Shown piece by piece: positions 7,199 to 15,384 of a DNA stretch of 64,000 nt. Both the position numbers and the translations under genes were made by a program. Source of the DNA: Eudoraea adriatica DSM 19308 (lineage in GTDB: Bacteria; Bacteroidota; Bacteroidia; Flavobacteriales; Flavobacteriaceae). The number at the start of each line of letters is the position of its first letter. Position 1 is the first letter of the stretch. The notes below the pieces were generated by a model that did no database searches, was not told the origin of the DNA, and saw only the letters and a list, made by a program, of their open reading frames with translations. The stretch lies in assembly GCF_000382125.1 (NCBI RefSeq), contig NZ_KB907548.1, forward strand, positions 62,001 through 126,000. Reading direction: 5' to 3'.

Positions 7199-8746
7199 TT
7201 AATTCTGCACTTTGGCAATATATTCGTAAGCACCAATATCTGGTTCAAAAGTGCGATCTGTTCCCTGAATATCCAAAGGCACTGATATGGCCGTGGCCTG
7301 GTCTGCTTTGCCAATTGCAGAGGAAGAATTTCCCAGCCTGAAATCGTTATTTGCAGTATTTAAAAAACCCGCATCCTCATTGAGGAAAACATTTTTATAA
7401 TAGGCAGGGTTTGTAAAATCGTACAAAGGATCAGCATCGAACTGACCACTTGTATCCATAAATTTAATCAGGCAATTGGTAAAAGAAAAGTCAAACAAAT
7501 TGGTCAAGTTGGAGTTTAATGAGAGTTCCAGAAACGTATTGCCATCCACAATGCAGTTTATGAAATCAGCAGTCAGGTCTTGATCAACAGCTCCTATATC
7601 CGCATTTGCATCATAATTACTAAGTTGCAATGCAGCACCAGATCTGAAACCATTGCTCCAATAATTGGCTATTGTACTGTGTATGAAAGAATAATTACCC
7701 CCATTAGTACAAATTAATGAGCCATTTCCCGCATTTCCCAAAACCATATTTTCCCCGGCAATGGAGGAAGATCTTGCTAAAATATTAGCAGAAAGAGTGT
7801 TGTAAATTTTAGAATTACCAACAGAAAGTTTAGGGGAAACTGAAGCAAAATCACCTTCAACCAATAATCCCACTGTAGCATTTCTAATTGTAGCATAATT
7901 CATTGTATTGTTTATACTGCCGGGCGCCAACCAAATAGTCCCCCATTGGCCGGGTACTTCGGCAAATTCTGGTTCCAGGCGGTCACCCTCAAAAATCACT
8001 TCATTTTCCAAAAGCAGGGTGTCCGTACTTAGGGACCCATTTACGCTCAGAGAAGCACCTTGTCCCACCAATATTCCGGAATCTTTATGAAAGTGTACCC
8101 TGCTACCAGCCTCAATATTAAGCACATTCTCTGGTGCCACACCTGCATAGCCATATATAACATAGGGCTTTTCATTCGTAAAATTTAGCTGCTCATCGGT
8201 TAGCAGAAAACCCTCTATTCTAATTTCATTTCCATCTTCGTCCAGTCCTAAGAGCAGAGTTTCTTTAGTTCCATCCGCATTTTCAGAAGGATAAAGGAAT
8301 ACGGCGTCTTTTATTAAGGTAACCAATTGAACCTCTTGTTGTTTAGGCCCTTCATCAAAAAGGATAGCATCTGTATATAGGAATTCATTTTCGTTTATGG
8401 CCGAAATATCAAAGGTTGTCTCTATAAAAATATAAAGACTGTCTTTTGCCATTAAAGGAATATTTTCAAATTCTTTTCCGGCTTCACCATCTACATTTAA
8501 TCTGTAGCTACTGTTATTTCCTTGTGCAAGTCGCACATTGGGAATTTGTATGTCGCTATTTGACCTGTTGTAGACTTTTAGAGAATACGTACTACTGCCA
8601 ATATTTGTAAAAACGGTGTCTAAATAAACGGTATCTTTTGAAAAATCTAAATTGCCGGAACTGATATCGTATTGAAAATCTTTCCTGCATGAGCACCAGA
8701 GAAGTAGTATAATCAGGATTGGTATAATGAACAGCCTTTGACGCAT
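7199..8746 (-). CDS. Lipoprotein with right-handed beta-helix region
   Basis: This 515-residue lipoprotein begins with a signal sequence ending in LLLWCSCRKD (Cys18 or Cys20). The N-terminal part (about 25-190) is a beta-rich domain resembling those in bacterial surface proteins. Residues about 200-450 show repeating short strands with Asn and Gly turns (GSRVHFHKDSGILVGQGASL, NYATIRNATVGLLV), typical of right-handed parallel beta-helix folds found in polysaccharide-binding or -cleaving proteins. The C-terminus (GTDRTFEPDIGAYEY) matches the short motif often closing such proteins in Bacteroidota. It is the last gene of a three-gene operon, 6 bp after the thioesterase. Enzymatic activity cannot be asserted; the location is probably the cell surface or periplasm. 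Confidence 0.8.
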   Translation of the reverse strand: MRQRLFIIPILIILLLWCSCRKDFQYDISSGNLDFSKDTVYLDTVFTNIGSSTYSLKVYNRSNSDIQIPNVRLAQGNNSSYRLNVDGEAGKEFENIPLMAKDSLYIFIETTFDISAINENEFLYTDAILFDEGPKQQEVQLVTLIKDAVFLYPSENADGTKETLLLGLDEDGNEIRIEGFLLTDEQLNFTNEKPYVIYGYAGVAPENVLNIEAGSRVHFHKDSGILVGQGASLSVNGSLSTDTLLLENEVIFEGDRLEPEFAEVPGQWGTIWLAPGSINNTMNYATIRNATVGLLVEGDFASVSPKLSVGNSKIYNTLSANILARSSSIAGENMVLGNAGNGSLICTNGGNYSFIHSTIANYWSNGFRSGAALQLSNYDANADIGAVDQDLTADFINCIVDGNTFLELSLNSNLTNLFDFSFTNCLIKFMDTSGQFDADPLYDFTNPAYYKNVFLNEDAGFLNTANNDFRLGNSSSAIGKADQATAISVPLDIQGTDRTFEPDIGAYEYIAKVQN

Positions 8747-8752
8747 ATCAAT

Positions 8753-9163
8753 TCAACTAGGATTCCTTGTCACATCTGCAAAAATAGAACGTATTTCCTC
8801 TGTAATTCGTATAGGTTTGAGTGTTTCCGGATTTAGAAGGCACCAGGTGGTTTTTGAATGAACTAAAAGTGCATTCGTTTTGGCGTTGTACATCTCAACA
8901 ATCCTTGTTGAAATAGCTCCTTTTGAATTTTCAATATATGTTTTAAGAAGAATAGTGTCATCAAGCCCGGCTGCGCTTTTATAGGTAATGTTGTGATTAA
9001 GTACCACCCAAATAAAACGTTGCTGAAGCTCTGCAGATGTCAGGTGTTGCCAATGTTCTTTAGAAATATCCTGAATCCATTGAACATAGCGGACATTATT
9101 TACATGATTCAGGTCATCCAGATCATCAGATTGAACAACCAGCGTTTTTTCAAATGCCTCCAT
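8753..9163 (-). CDS. Hotdog-fold acyl-CoA thioesterase (4HBT/YbgC-like)
   Basis: The 136-residue protein has the 4-hydroxybenzoyl-CoA thioesterase pattern: an N-terminal strand, then DDLDDLNHVNNVRYVQWIQD with the catalytic-type Asp and the His-Val-Asn-Asn-x-x-Tyr helix, and a C-terminal beta-sheet including TRIVEMYN and TTWCLLN. It should hydrolyse an acyl-CoA in the cytosol; the substrate cannot be inferred. It sits in the middle of an operon, 1 bp after the cyclotransferase gene and 6 bp before the beta-helix lipoprotein. Its link to those exported proteins is unclear; the arrangement may be simply co-transcription. Confidence 0.88.
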   Translation of the reverse strand: MEAFEKTLVVQSDDLDDLNHVNNVRYVQWIQDISKEHWQHLTSAELQQRFIWVVLNHNITYKSAAGLDDTILLKTYIENSKGAISTRIVEMYNAKTNALLVHSKTTWCLLNPETLKPIRITEEIRSIFADVTRNPS

Positions 9164-9164
9164 T

Positions 9165-10211
9165 CTATTTCTTTTTGATCTTTATTTCAAAGAGCTTATC
9201 CCAGTTTTTTCCGGTGACAAAAAATGTATCTCTGTCAGGGTTATAAGCCACTCCGTTCAAAACATCAAGATTATCATGTTTTTTAACTCTATTTTTCAAT
9301 CCGGCCATATTTATTACTCCAATAATGGCACCGCTCTCTGCATCAATGATCATCATACTTTCCTTCTGCCATACATTGGCATATATTTTTCCATCTACAT
9401 ATTCCAATTCATTCGCTTTATTAAAAATAGATTTATTGGTGACTGTTTCAATGTAGCTTACTTCTGCCATCGTTTCAGGATCTAGCAACCATATTTTTTC
9501 AGTACCGTCGCTCTTATAAATCATTTTACCGTCATTGCACAGGCCCCAACCTTCTTTACTCTCGGCATATTGAAAACGGCTAATTTCTTTAAAATCAGAA
9601 AGTTGGTATACAAAACCTATACTGGAGCGCCATGTGAGCTGGTATAGCTTATCATTCAATATAGTAATTCCTTCCCCAAAATATTCTTTATCAAGATCTT
9701 TATGTTGCAAAACATTGCCTGTCTTGAAATCTAACTTTCTAATAAAAGATCTGGCATTTCCACCACTACCTGTACTTTCGTATAAGGTATCATTATAAAA
9801 CTCTAATCCCTGGGTAAAAGAATTTAAATCGTGTGGATATTCATTGATAATTTCATAGGTGTAAATTTCAGGGGCAACGCTTGCTAAAACCCTTATCTTT
9901 TTAGTTATTTCTGCTGTATTTCCTTCATATTCAATAACGGCCTTCAATTCTTTTTGTCCCAGGCGTGTTACATCGAGATGTAATTTACCTTCTTTCAATT
10001 CCAAAATATTCCCGTCGATGGAATAGCTGACTTTATCTATAGTTTTACCTTTTTTGTTCTTAATCGTAACAGCTACGGACTCCTGGTTTTTATAATCCCT
10101 TGTTTTACCCGCTAACTCAATTTCAAATAACTGTTTGGGTTTTTGTTCACCTTCGCAGGCTAAGATCAAAATGGCCATTGCAATGGGAATGAAAAACTTG
10201 ATGAAATTCAT
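9165..10211 (-). CDS. Glutaminyl-peptide cyclotransferase, lipoprotein
   Basis: This belongs to the plant-type glutamine cyclotransferase family (PF05096), a five-bladed propeller that converts N-terminal glutamine to pyroglutamate. The 348-residue protein starts with a lipoprotein signal (Cys19 in ILACEGE), followed by a beta-rich extension (about 25-110). The cyclotransferase domain is about 115-345, with the hallmark HDLNSFTQGLEF, YESTGSGGNARSFI and NELEYVDGKIYANVWQ, and ends with GVAYNPDRDTFFVTGKNWDK. It would act on exported proteins in the periplasm. It is the first gene of the operon. A -7-like box (TACTTTTG on the minus strand, 10271-10278) lies 60 bp upstream, without a matching -33. 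Confidence 0.92.
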   Translation of the reverse strand: MNFIKFFIPIAMAILILACEGEQKPKQLFEIELAGKTRDYKNQESVAVTIKNKKGKTIDKVSYSIDGNILELKEGKLHLDVTRLGQKELKAVIEYEGNTAEITKKIRVLASVAPEIYTYEIINEYPHDLNSFTQGLEFYNDTLYESTGSGGNARSFIRKLDFKTGNVLQHKDLDKEYFGEGITILNDKLYQLTWRSSIGFVYQLSDFKEISRFQYAESKEGWGLCNDGKMIYKSDGTEKIWLLDPETMAEVSYIETVTNKSIFNKANELEYVDGKIYANVWQKESMMIIDAESGAIIGVINMAGLKNRVKKHDNLDVLNGVAYNPDRDTFFVTGKNWDKLFEIKIKKK

Positions 10212-10323
10212 ATGCTATTTTACTTCTGGGGTTAATTAATAATCAGCTCAATACTGTAAGCATCTGTACGCAAAAGTATTATTTATTTAAATGCTTTGGA
10301 ACTAAAATTAGAATGTAAAAGGA

Positions 10324-10354
10324 TTGTTCCAGATTTAAATTGGTCGTATATTTG
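10324..10354 (+). promoter_or_regulatory. SRP RNA promoter
   Basis: TTG at 10324-10326 and TATATTTG at 10347-10354 are separated by 20 bp, a full match to the Bacteroidota -33/-7 consensus. The -7 box ends 5 bp before the first paired base of the SRP RNA, as expected for its transcription start. Confidence 0.88.
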
Positions 10355-10359
10355 CATGA

Positions 10360-10453
10360 GGCAAGTCCTACACGACCAGCTCCCTCTGAATCCCCCAGGG
10401 TGGGAACGCAGCAAGGGTAAGAGGTTGTAGCGGTGCGATGTAGGTAGCTTGCC
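10360..10453 (+). ncRNA. ffs: Signal recognition particle RNA, small bacterial type
   Basis: This is the 4.5S-type SRP RNA that binds Ffh for co-translational targeting of membrane proteins. The 5' GGCAAG pairs with CTTGCC at the 3' end, CCTACA with TGTAGG, and CCTCT with AGAGG. The apical helix is GTG-GGAA-CGC (GGAA tetraloop at 10403-10406), followed by the conserved 3' strand AGCAAGGG of the Ffh-binding internal loop. The length, about 94 nt, fits the short bacterial form. A T-run follows immediately (10454-10460) and would terminate transcription. An ORF running through it is not a gene. Confidence 0.95.
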
Positions 10454-10580
10454 TTTTTTTATACGGTATATTTTGTGTTTCAGGCACATTCTTGATGCTA
10501 ACAAAATTTACTGCACGAGCACTGAAAATGGATTTCAGTATTTTCTTCCTCTCCTTTTTATTCGTTTATTTGCAGGGCAT

Positions 10581-11390
10581 ATGAGACAAAAAATTGTTTT
10601 AATAACAGGGGGTTCATCAGGAATTGGCAGGTCTGTAGGTGTGTATCTTCAATCGAGAGGATATAAAGTTTTTGGTACTACCCGCAACTTGAAAAACCAT
10701 TCTGAATTTTCCGATTTTCAACTCATAGAATTAGATGTCCGGGATTCTGAGGGTATTGAGCAGGCAATAAAAAAATTAATGATCTCGGAGGGTTTTATTG
10801 ATGTACTTATAAATAATGCCGGCATTGGAATAACAGGTCCGATTGAGGAAACTCCGGAAATGGAAATCAAAAAAGTGTTTGACACTAATTTCAACGGACC
10901 TATAAATTTAATAAGAGCGGTGTTACCGTTTATGCGCAAGCAAAAGTCGGGCTTAATAATAAATATTACTTCAATAGCCGGATATATGGGATTACCTTAC
11001 CGAGGAATTTATTCGGCCAGCAAAGGTGCCTTAGAAATACTAACGGAAGCACTGAGAATGGAGACCAAAGACTTTGGGGTTAAGATTACGAATCTGGCAC
11101 CTGGTGATTTCGCAACCAATATAGCAGCCGGCCGCTACCATGCACCTGCTGTTCACTCTTCACCTTATTATAAATCATATAGTAAATCACTGGCAATTAT
11201 AGATGAACATGTAAATGAAGGTGAGGATCCTGTTAAGGTTGCCGAAATGGTGCTAAAAATCATCAATACCAAAAACCCGAAAGTTCATTATAAAGTTGGA
11301 AGTCCAATGCAAAAATTTTCATTGGTTTTAAAGAAAATATTGCCGGATAAAGTTTATGAACGCCTGTTATTGAATCATTATAAATTGTAG
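10581..11390 (+). CDS. Short-chain dehydrogenase/reductase
   Basis: A classical SDR oxidoreductase of 269 residues. The nucleotide-binding TGGSSGIG motif is at residues 9-16, NNAG at 78-81, the catalytic Ser131, Tyr144 and Lys148 are in the order S...YSASK, and LAPGDFATNI follows the active site. The residue after the second strand suggests a dinucleotide preference that I cannot settle. The ATG at 10581 is chosen because it places the first strand (RQKIVLITGG) right at the N-terminus; upstream in-frame starts would run into the SRP RNA. The C-terminal part (KVHYKVGSPMQKFSLVLKK) is common in SDRs annotated as retinol- or sterol-type. The substrate is unknown. Confidence 0.93.
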   Translation: MRQKIVLITGGSSGIGRSVGVYLQSRGYKVFGTTRNLKNHSEFSDFQLIELDVRDSEGIEQAIKKLMISEGFIDVLINNAGIGITGPIEETPEMEIKKVFDTNFNGPINLIRAVLPFMRKQKSGLIINITSIAGYMGLPYRGIYSASKGALEILTEALRMETKDFGVKITNLAPGDFATNIAAGRYHAPAVHSSPYYKSYSKSLAIIDEHVNEGEDPVKVAEMVLKIINTKNPKVHYKVGSPMQKFSLVLKKILPDKVYERLLLNHYKL

Positions 11391-11456
11391 TTTTGTGTGC
11401 CTGCGTTTTAGAAGTTTCCGCGCAGCTTTCAATAGTCATTTAAACCAAAGAAATAT

Positions 11457-12110
11457 ATGAAATTTTTTATTGATACTGCCAATATAGACCAGATCAGAGA
11501 TGCTCAGGAACTTGGTATTTTAGATGGGGTTACGACTAACCCTTCTTTGATGGCAAAGGAAGGGATTACCGGAAAGAATAATATTTTAAAACATTATGTG
11601 GATATCTGCAATATTGTTGATGGGGATGTATCTGCAGAGGTTATTGCAACAGATTTGGCAGGAATGATCAGAGAGGGAGAAGCGCTGGCAGATTTGCATG
11701 AACAAATTGTAGTTAAAGTTCCGATGATCCGTGATGGGGTAAAAGCCCTTAAGTATTTTGCAGATAAGGGTATTCGAACAAATTGCACGCTGGTTTTTTC
11801 ACCAGGACAGGCCCTTTTGGCTGCCAAAGCAGGAGCAACCTATGTATCGCCGTTTATTGGAAGGTTAGACGATGTATCTTCAGACGGAATACATCTTATT
11901 TCAGAAATAAGACTTATTTATGACAATTATGGGTATGAAACTGAAATCCTGGCTGCTTCCATAAGACATGCTATGCATATTATTGACTGTGCAAAGGTAG
12001 GTGCCGATGTTATGACAGGGCCACTATCTGCTATTGAAGGGCTGCTCAAACACCCATTAACAGATATAGGCCTGGAGAAGTTTTTAGCAGATTATAATAA
12101 AGGGAATTAA
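11457..12110 (+). CDS. fsa: Small transaldolase / fructose-6-phosphate aldolase family
   Basis: The 217-residue size and the sequence (MKFFIDTANIDQIRDA, GVTTNPSLMAKEG, VVKVPM) place it in the compact TalC/FSA branch of the transaldolase family. The Schiff-base lysine is Lys87 in VVKVPM, and SPFIGRLDD and AASIRHAMHI are further family motifs. It either transfers dihydroxyacetone units in the non-oxidative pentose phosphate pathway (most flavobacterial members are called transaldolase) or cleaves fructose-6-phosphate; sequence alone does not decide. It follows the SDR gene by 66 bp on the same strand, with no sign of functional linkage. Confidence 0.9.
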   Translation: MKFFIDTANIDQIRDAQELGILDGVTTNPSLMAKEGITGKNNILKHYVDICNIVDGDVSAEVIATDLAGMIREGEALADLHEQIVVKVPMIRDGVKALKYFADKGIRTNCTLVFSPGQALLAAKAGATYVSPFIGRLDDVSSDGIHLISEIRLIYDNYGYETEILAASIRHAMHIIDCAKVGADVMTGPLSAIEGLLKHPLTDIGLEKFLADYNKGN

Positions 12111-12170
12111 TTCGGGAAATACTGCAGAAATAAGCCAGGTAGTAGTTTATTCGTCTTACAAACAACTGCT

Positions 12171-13550
12171 TTAGAAAGAAGTGTATACGTTGGCAAAAGC
12201 ATCTACAATAATGCCATCATTTGCAATTATACTTCTATTTGGGTCATAGACTATAAGTGTATGTGCAACCTCTTCAAAATTCTCAGTCCAGAATTGCTCG
12301 TTTTTATCTAATTGACTTACTTCAAGCATGTTATTCCATCGGGCATGATCAGTTCTTACATTCAGACCAATAAAAGTATAATCCGGATATTTTTCTTTTA
12401 ACAAATTAATCCGATTAATCATATTGGTGAAATGTCTTTTTCTGGGGGCTGACCAAAAGTAAAACACAACCATTCTGTCTTTTCCAATGTCTTTGATAGA
12501 TACTTTGTTGCCTTCAGAATCATATACAAGAAATTCAGGTAGTTCCTTTTGAGGTTGCAAATTTCTAACCCCGTCATAAAGCCCGTTTATTTCATGTATG
12601 TGCCTGTTGTTCCCGGACAATTGATGAAATTCCTTAATGAAAATTTCAATATTTTCTTCTTTATCGTATTTAAGTAAATAATCCATTGCAACATTCCTGA
12701 ATAAATTATCTCTTAATTCATTCTGTTTTATCAGGCTGTCTATCAACTTTAATTTATGTTGATTAAAATGAAGCTGGTTTTTAGCCATCATATTTTCTGT
12801 TTCACAACCATTTTTACAATCCATATAAGAAAGATTTCCTAAATGATATTTCATGAAATTATAATATGGTCGATAATAACTCAGTCCATTTTCATCATAC
12901 TTTATATCAGCACGATAATCATAGAAATCAGGGGGTAAATTGTGCATAGACTTTTCGCCTTTTTTCCTTTTATGATAAAACGGATAGGCTTCTTTAAAGA
13001 TATAGGAAGTGTACATTATACCGGCTTTGGCTATTTCCATACCTGCATCGGAGAGTTCTGCCTCTAAAGAAAGATTGTTCAGGGCTTCCAGCTTTATATT
13101 TTTTAAGGAGTCTATTTTATTCCTGAATGATTCGGGTTCCAGTTCATAATATGTATAAATCAACTCTTCTTCCTGTTCATTTACAAGAAACATTTCCAAA
13201 AGAAAGTTATTTACCTGATCATTTGTTCCTGAAAAAACAAGTGATTCATCAAAATCAACTGTATTAAGTCTTAATTGTATACTATCACCCCGCTCTAAAA
13301 TCACATATTGCTCTTCGGGAAAGTGATAAAAATGATGAAGGCCTTCATCTACAGAATCCAACTGAAAGGTAAATCTGTTATTCTGGTCAAGATACGCTGT
13401 ATCTAAAGCGATATCTCCTTTGAACAGAACAACATACTCGCTGGTAGGGTTTACAATTTCACCACCAAAATAAACCGCCGTAGATTTATTTTGAGAGGTA
13501 TTACAAGCTGCCAGTAAGAAAATAATAAAATATAGTAATGCTTTATTCAT
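12171..13550 (-). CDS. TlpA-like lipoprotein with degenerate thioredoxin domain
   Basis: A 459-residue lipoprotein; the start is placed at the ATG (13550) just before NKALLYFIIFLLAAC (Cys16), which gives a normal lipoprotein signal; an upstream start would add nine residues and spoil it. An N-terminal beta domain of the DUF4369 type (about 30-115) is followed by a helical middle and a C-terminal thioredoxin fold (about 340-459). The active-site position reads FYFWSAPRKRH, where FWASWCGPC is usual, so both redox cysteines are missing and it cannot act as a disulfide reductase. It converges with the transaldolase gene. A -7 box (TAGTTTTG, minus strand, 13575-13582) lies 25 bp upstream. Confidence 0.82.
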   Translation of the reverse strand: MNKALLYFIIFLLAACNTSQNKSTAVYFGGEIVNPTSEYVVLFKGDIALDTAYLDQNNRFTFQLDSVDEGLHHFYHFPEEQYVILERGDSIQLRLNTVDFDESLVFSGTNDQVNNFLLEMFLVNEQEEELIYTYYELEPESFRNKIDSLKNIKLEALNNLSLEAELSDAGMEIAKAGIMYTSYIFKEAYPFYHKRKKGEKSMHNLPPDFYDYRADIKYDENGLSYYRPYYNFMKYHLGNLSYMDCKNGCETENMMAKNQLHFNQHKLKLIDSLIKQNELRDNLFRNVAMDYLLKYDKEENIEIFIKEFHQLSGNNRHIHEINGLYDGVRNLQPQKELPEFLVYDSEGNKVSIKDIGKDRMVVFYFWSAPRKRHFTNMINRINLLKEKYPDYTFIGLNVRTDHARWNNMLEVSQLDKNEQFWTENFEEVAHTLIVYDPNRSIIANDGIIVDAFANVYTSF

Positions 13551-13672
13551 ATAATTTTCGCTACCTACAATACGCAAAACTAGTCAAACCAACAGGCCGT
13601 AGCTGTTAATGCACAGTTAAAAGTTCACAATCATTGTTAATTGGGAAAGGCAGTAAATCCTATTGTTGATTA

Positions 13673-13704
13673 TTGCCACTTAGGATTATTTTTCCCTATT
13701 TTTG
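13673..13704 (+). promoter_or_regulatory. Promoter of the YbiT-like ABC-F gene
   Basis: TTG at 13673-13675 and TATTTTTG at 13697-13704, spaced 21 bp, match the Bacteroidota -33/-7 consensus. The predicted start near 13710 gives a leader of about 17 nt before the ATG at 13727. Confidence 0.75.
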
Positions 13705-13726
13705 CAAAAATTTTAAAAATACAAGT

Positions 13727-15355
13727 ATGTTATCTGTTTCCAATTTATCAGTTCAATTTGGTAAAAGAATACTTTTTGATGAAGTAAATGTGAGTTTTAC
13801 CCAAGGCAACTGTTATGGCATTATTGGCGCCAATGGAGCGGGTAAATCTACTTTTTTAAAAATACTTTCAGGTGAAATTGACCCAACCTCGGGCAGTGTA
13901 AACCTTGAACCGGGCAGGCGTATGTCTGTTTTAGAACAAAATCATAATGCCTATGATGATATACCTGTACTGGAAACGGTTGTTATGGGAAACAAACCCT
14001 TATACAATATTAAAAAGGAAATAGATGCCCTATATGCCGACTACAGTGATGAAAATGCGGATAGAATTGGGGAGCTGCAGGTAACCTTCGAAGAAATGAA
14101 TGGCTGGAATGCCGATAGTGATGCAGCTACTTTACTTTCCAACCTGGGAATTCCTGAAGTATTGCATTATACATTAATGTCTGAAATAGATTCGAAATTG
14201 AAAGTTCGGGTTCTTTTGGCTCAGGCCCTGTTTGGCAATCCGGATGTTTTGATTATGGATGAACCCACAAATGATTTAGATTACGAAACCATTACTTGGT
14301 TAGAAAATTTCCTCGCATCTTATGACAATACAGTAATTGTAGTATCTCATGACCGTCACTTTTTAGATGCGGTTTGTACCAATATTGCCGACATAGATTT
14401 TGGTAAAATGAATTCATTTTCCGGTAATTATTCGTTTTGGTATGAGAGCAGTCAATTAGCAGCCAGGCAAAGGGCACAACAGAACAAAAAGGCAGAAGAC
14501 AAGGCCAAAGAATTACAAGAGTTTATTCAGCGCTTTAGTGCCAATGTTGCTAAAAGCAAGCAGGCAACATCAAGAAAAAAAATGCTGGAAAAACTAAAAA
14601 TTGAGGACATCAAACCATCGAGCAGGAGATACCCTGCCATTATTTTTGATCAGGAACGAGAAGCCGGAGATCAAATTTTAAATATTGAAAATTTGTCTGC
14701 GCGTTCTGAGGACGGGGAATTACTCTTCCAAAACCTAAATCTGAATTTAGCCAAAGGAGATAAGGTGGCTATTTTGTCCAGAGATTCGAGGGCGACAACT
14801 GCTTTTTATGAAATTATCAACGGTAAAAGAAAAGCGGACAGCGGTAAATTTCACTGGGGAATTACAACAACGCAGTCTTATTTGCCTGCCGATAATTCCC
14901 ATTATTTCAATGAAAATCTAAATTTGGTGGATTGGTTGAGGCAATGGGCCAAAACCGAAGAAGAAAGAGAGGAAGTATTTATCCGCGGATTTTTAGGTAA
15001 AATGTTGTTTAGCGGGGAGGAAGCATTAAAAAAATGTACGGTTCTTTCCGGAGGCGAAAAAGTTAGATGTATGCTAAGCAGAATGATGATGCTAAGGGCT
15101 AACGTCCTTATGCTGGATGAACCTACCAATCACCTAGATCTGGAAAGTATAACAGCTTTTAACAATTCGCTCAAAAATTTTAAGGGTACTGTGTTATTTA
15201 CCACGCACGACCATCAATTCGCTCAGACAGTGGCTAATAGGATTGTAGAATTAACCCCAAAAGATACTATTGACAGATATTTAACGTTTGATGAATATAT
15301 GTCTGACAAGGCTATACGAGAACAACGTGATAAAATGTATGCAATACCCGTATAG
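13727..15355 (+). CDS. ABC-F ATPase, YbiT-like, with one degenerate ATP site
   Basis: A soluble ribosome-associated ABC-F protein of 542 residues with two nucleotide-binding domains and a linker of about 80 residues rich in Lys/Gln. Domain 1 has a good Walker A (GANGAGKST) and Walker B (VLIMDEPTNDLD) but a poor signature (MSEIDSKLKVR). Domain 2 has a Walker A reduced to SRDSRATT, a good signature (LSGGEKVR) and Walker B (VLMLDEPTNHLD). Because ATP sites pair Walker A of one domain with the signature of the other, one site is intact and the other is wholly degenerate. The ATG at 13727 starts at LSVSNLSVQF; upstream in-frame starts overlap the promoter. It precedes a lipoprotein gene by 29 bp. 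Confidence 0.93.
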   Translation: MLSVSNLSVQFGKRILFDEVNVSFTQGNCYGIIGANGAGKSTFLKILSGEIDPTSGSVNLEPGRRMSVLEQNHNAYDDIPVLETVVMGNKPLYNIKKEIDALYADYSDENADRIGELQVTFEEMNGWNADSDAATLLSNLGIPEVLHYTLMSEIDSKLKVRVLLAQALFGNPDVLIMDEPTNDLDYETITWLENFLASYDNTVIVVSHDRHFLDAVCTNIADIDFGKMNSFSGNYSFWYESSQLAARQRAQQNKKAEDKAKELQEFIQRFSANVAKSKQATSRKKMLEKLKIEDIKPSSRRYPAIIFDQEREAGDQILNIENLSARSEDGELLFQNLNLNLAKGDKVAILSRDSRATTAFYEIINGKRKADSGKFHWGITTTQSYLPADNSHYFNENLNLVDWLRQWAKTEEEREEVFIRGFLGKMLFSGEEALKKCTVLSGGEKVRCMLSRMMMLRANVLMLDEPTNHLDLESITAFNNSLKNFKGTVLFTTHDHQFAQTVANRIVELTPKDTIDRYLTFDEYMSDKAIREQRDKMYAIPV

Positions 15356-15384
15356 CTGAATAGGACCTCCCAAATCCTAATGCT

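Noticed and set aside
10449-10580. Upstream extension of the SDR gene
   Set aside because: It overlaps the SRP RNA and its T-run; the ATG at 10581 matches the standard SDR N-terminus.
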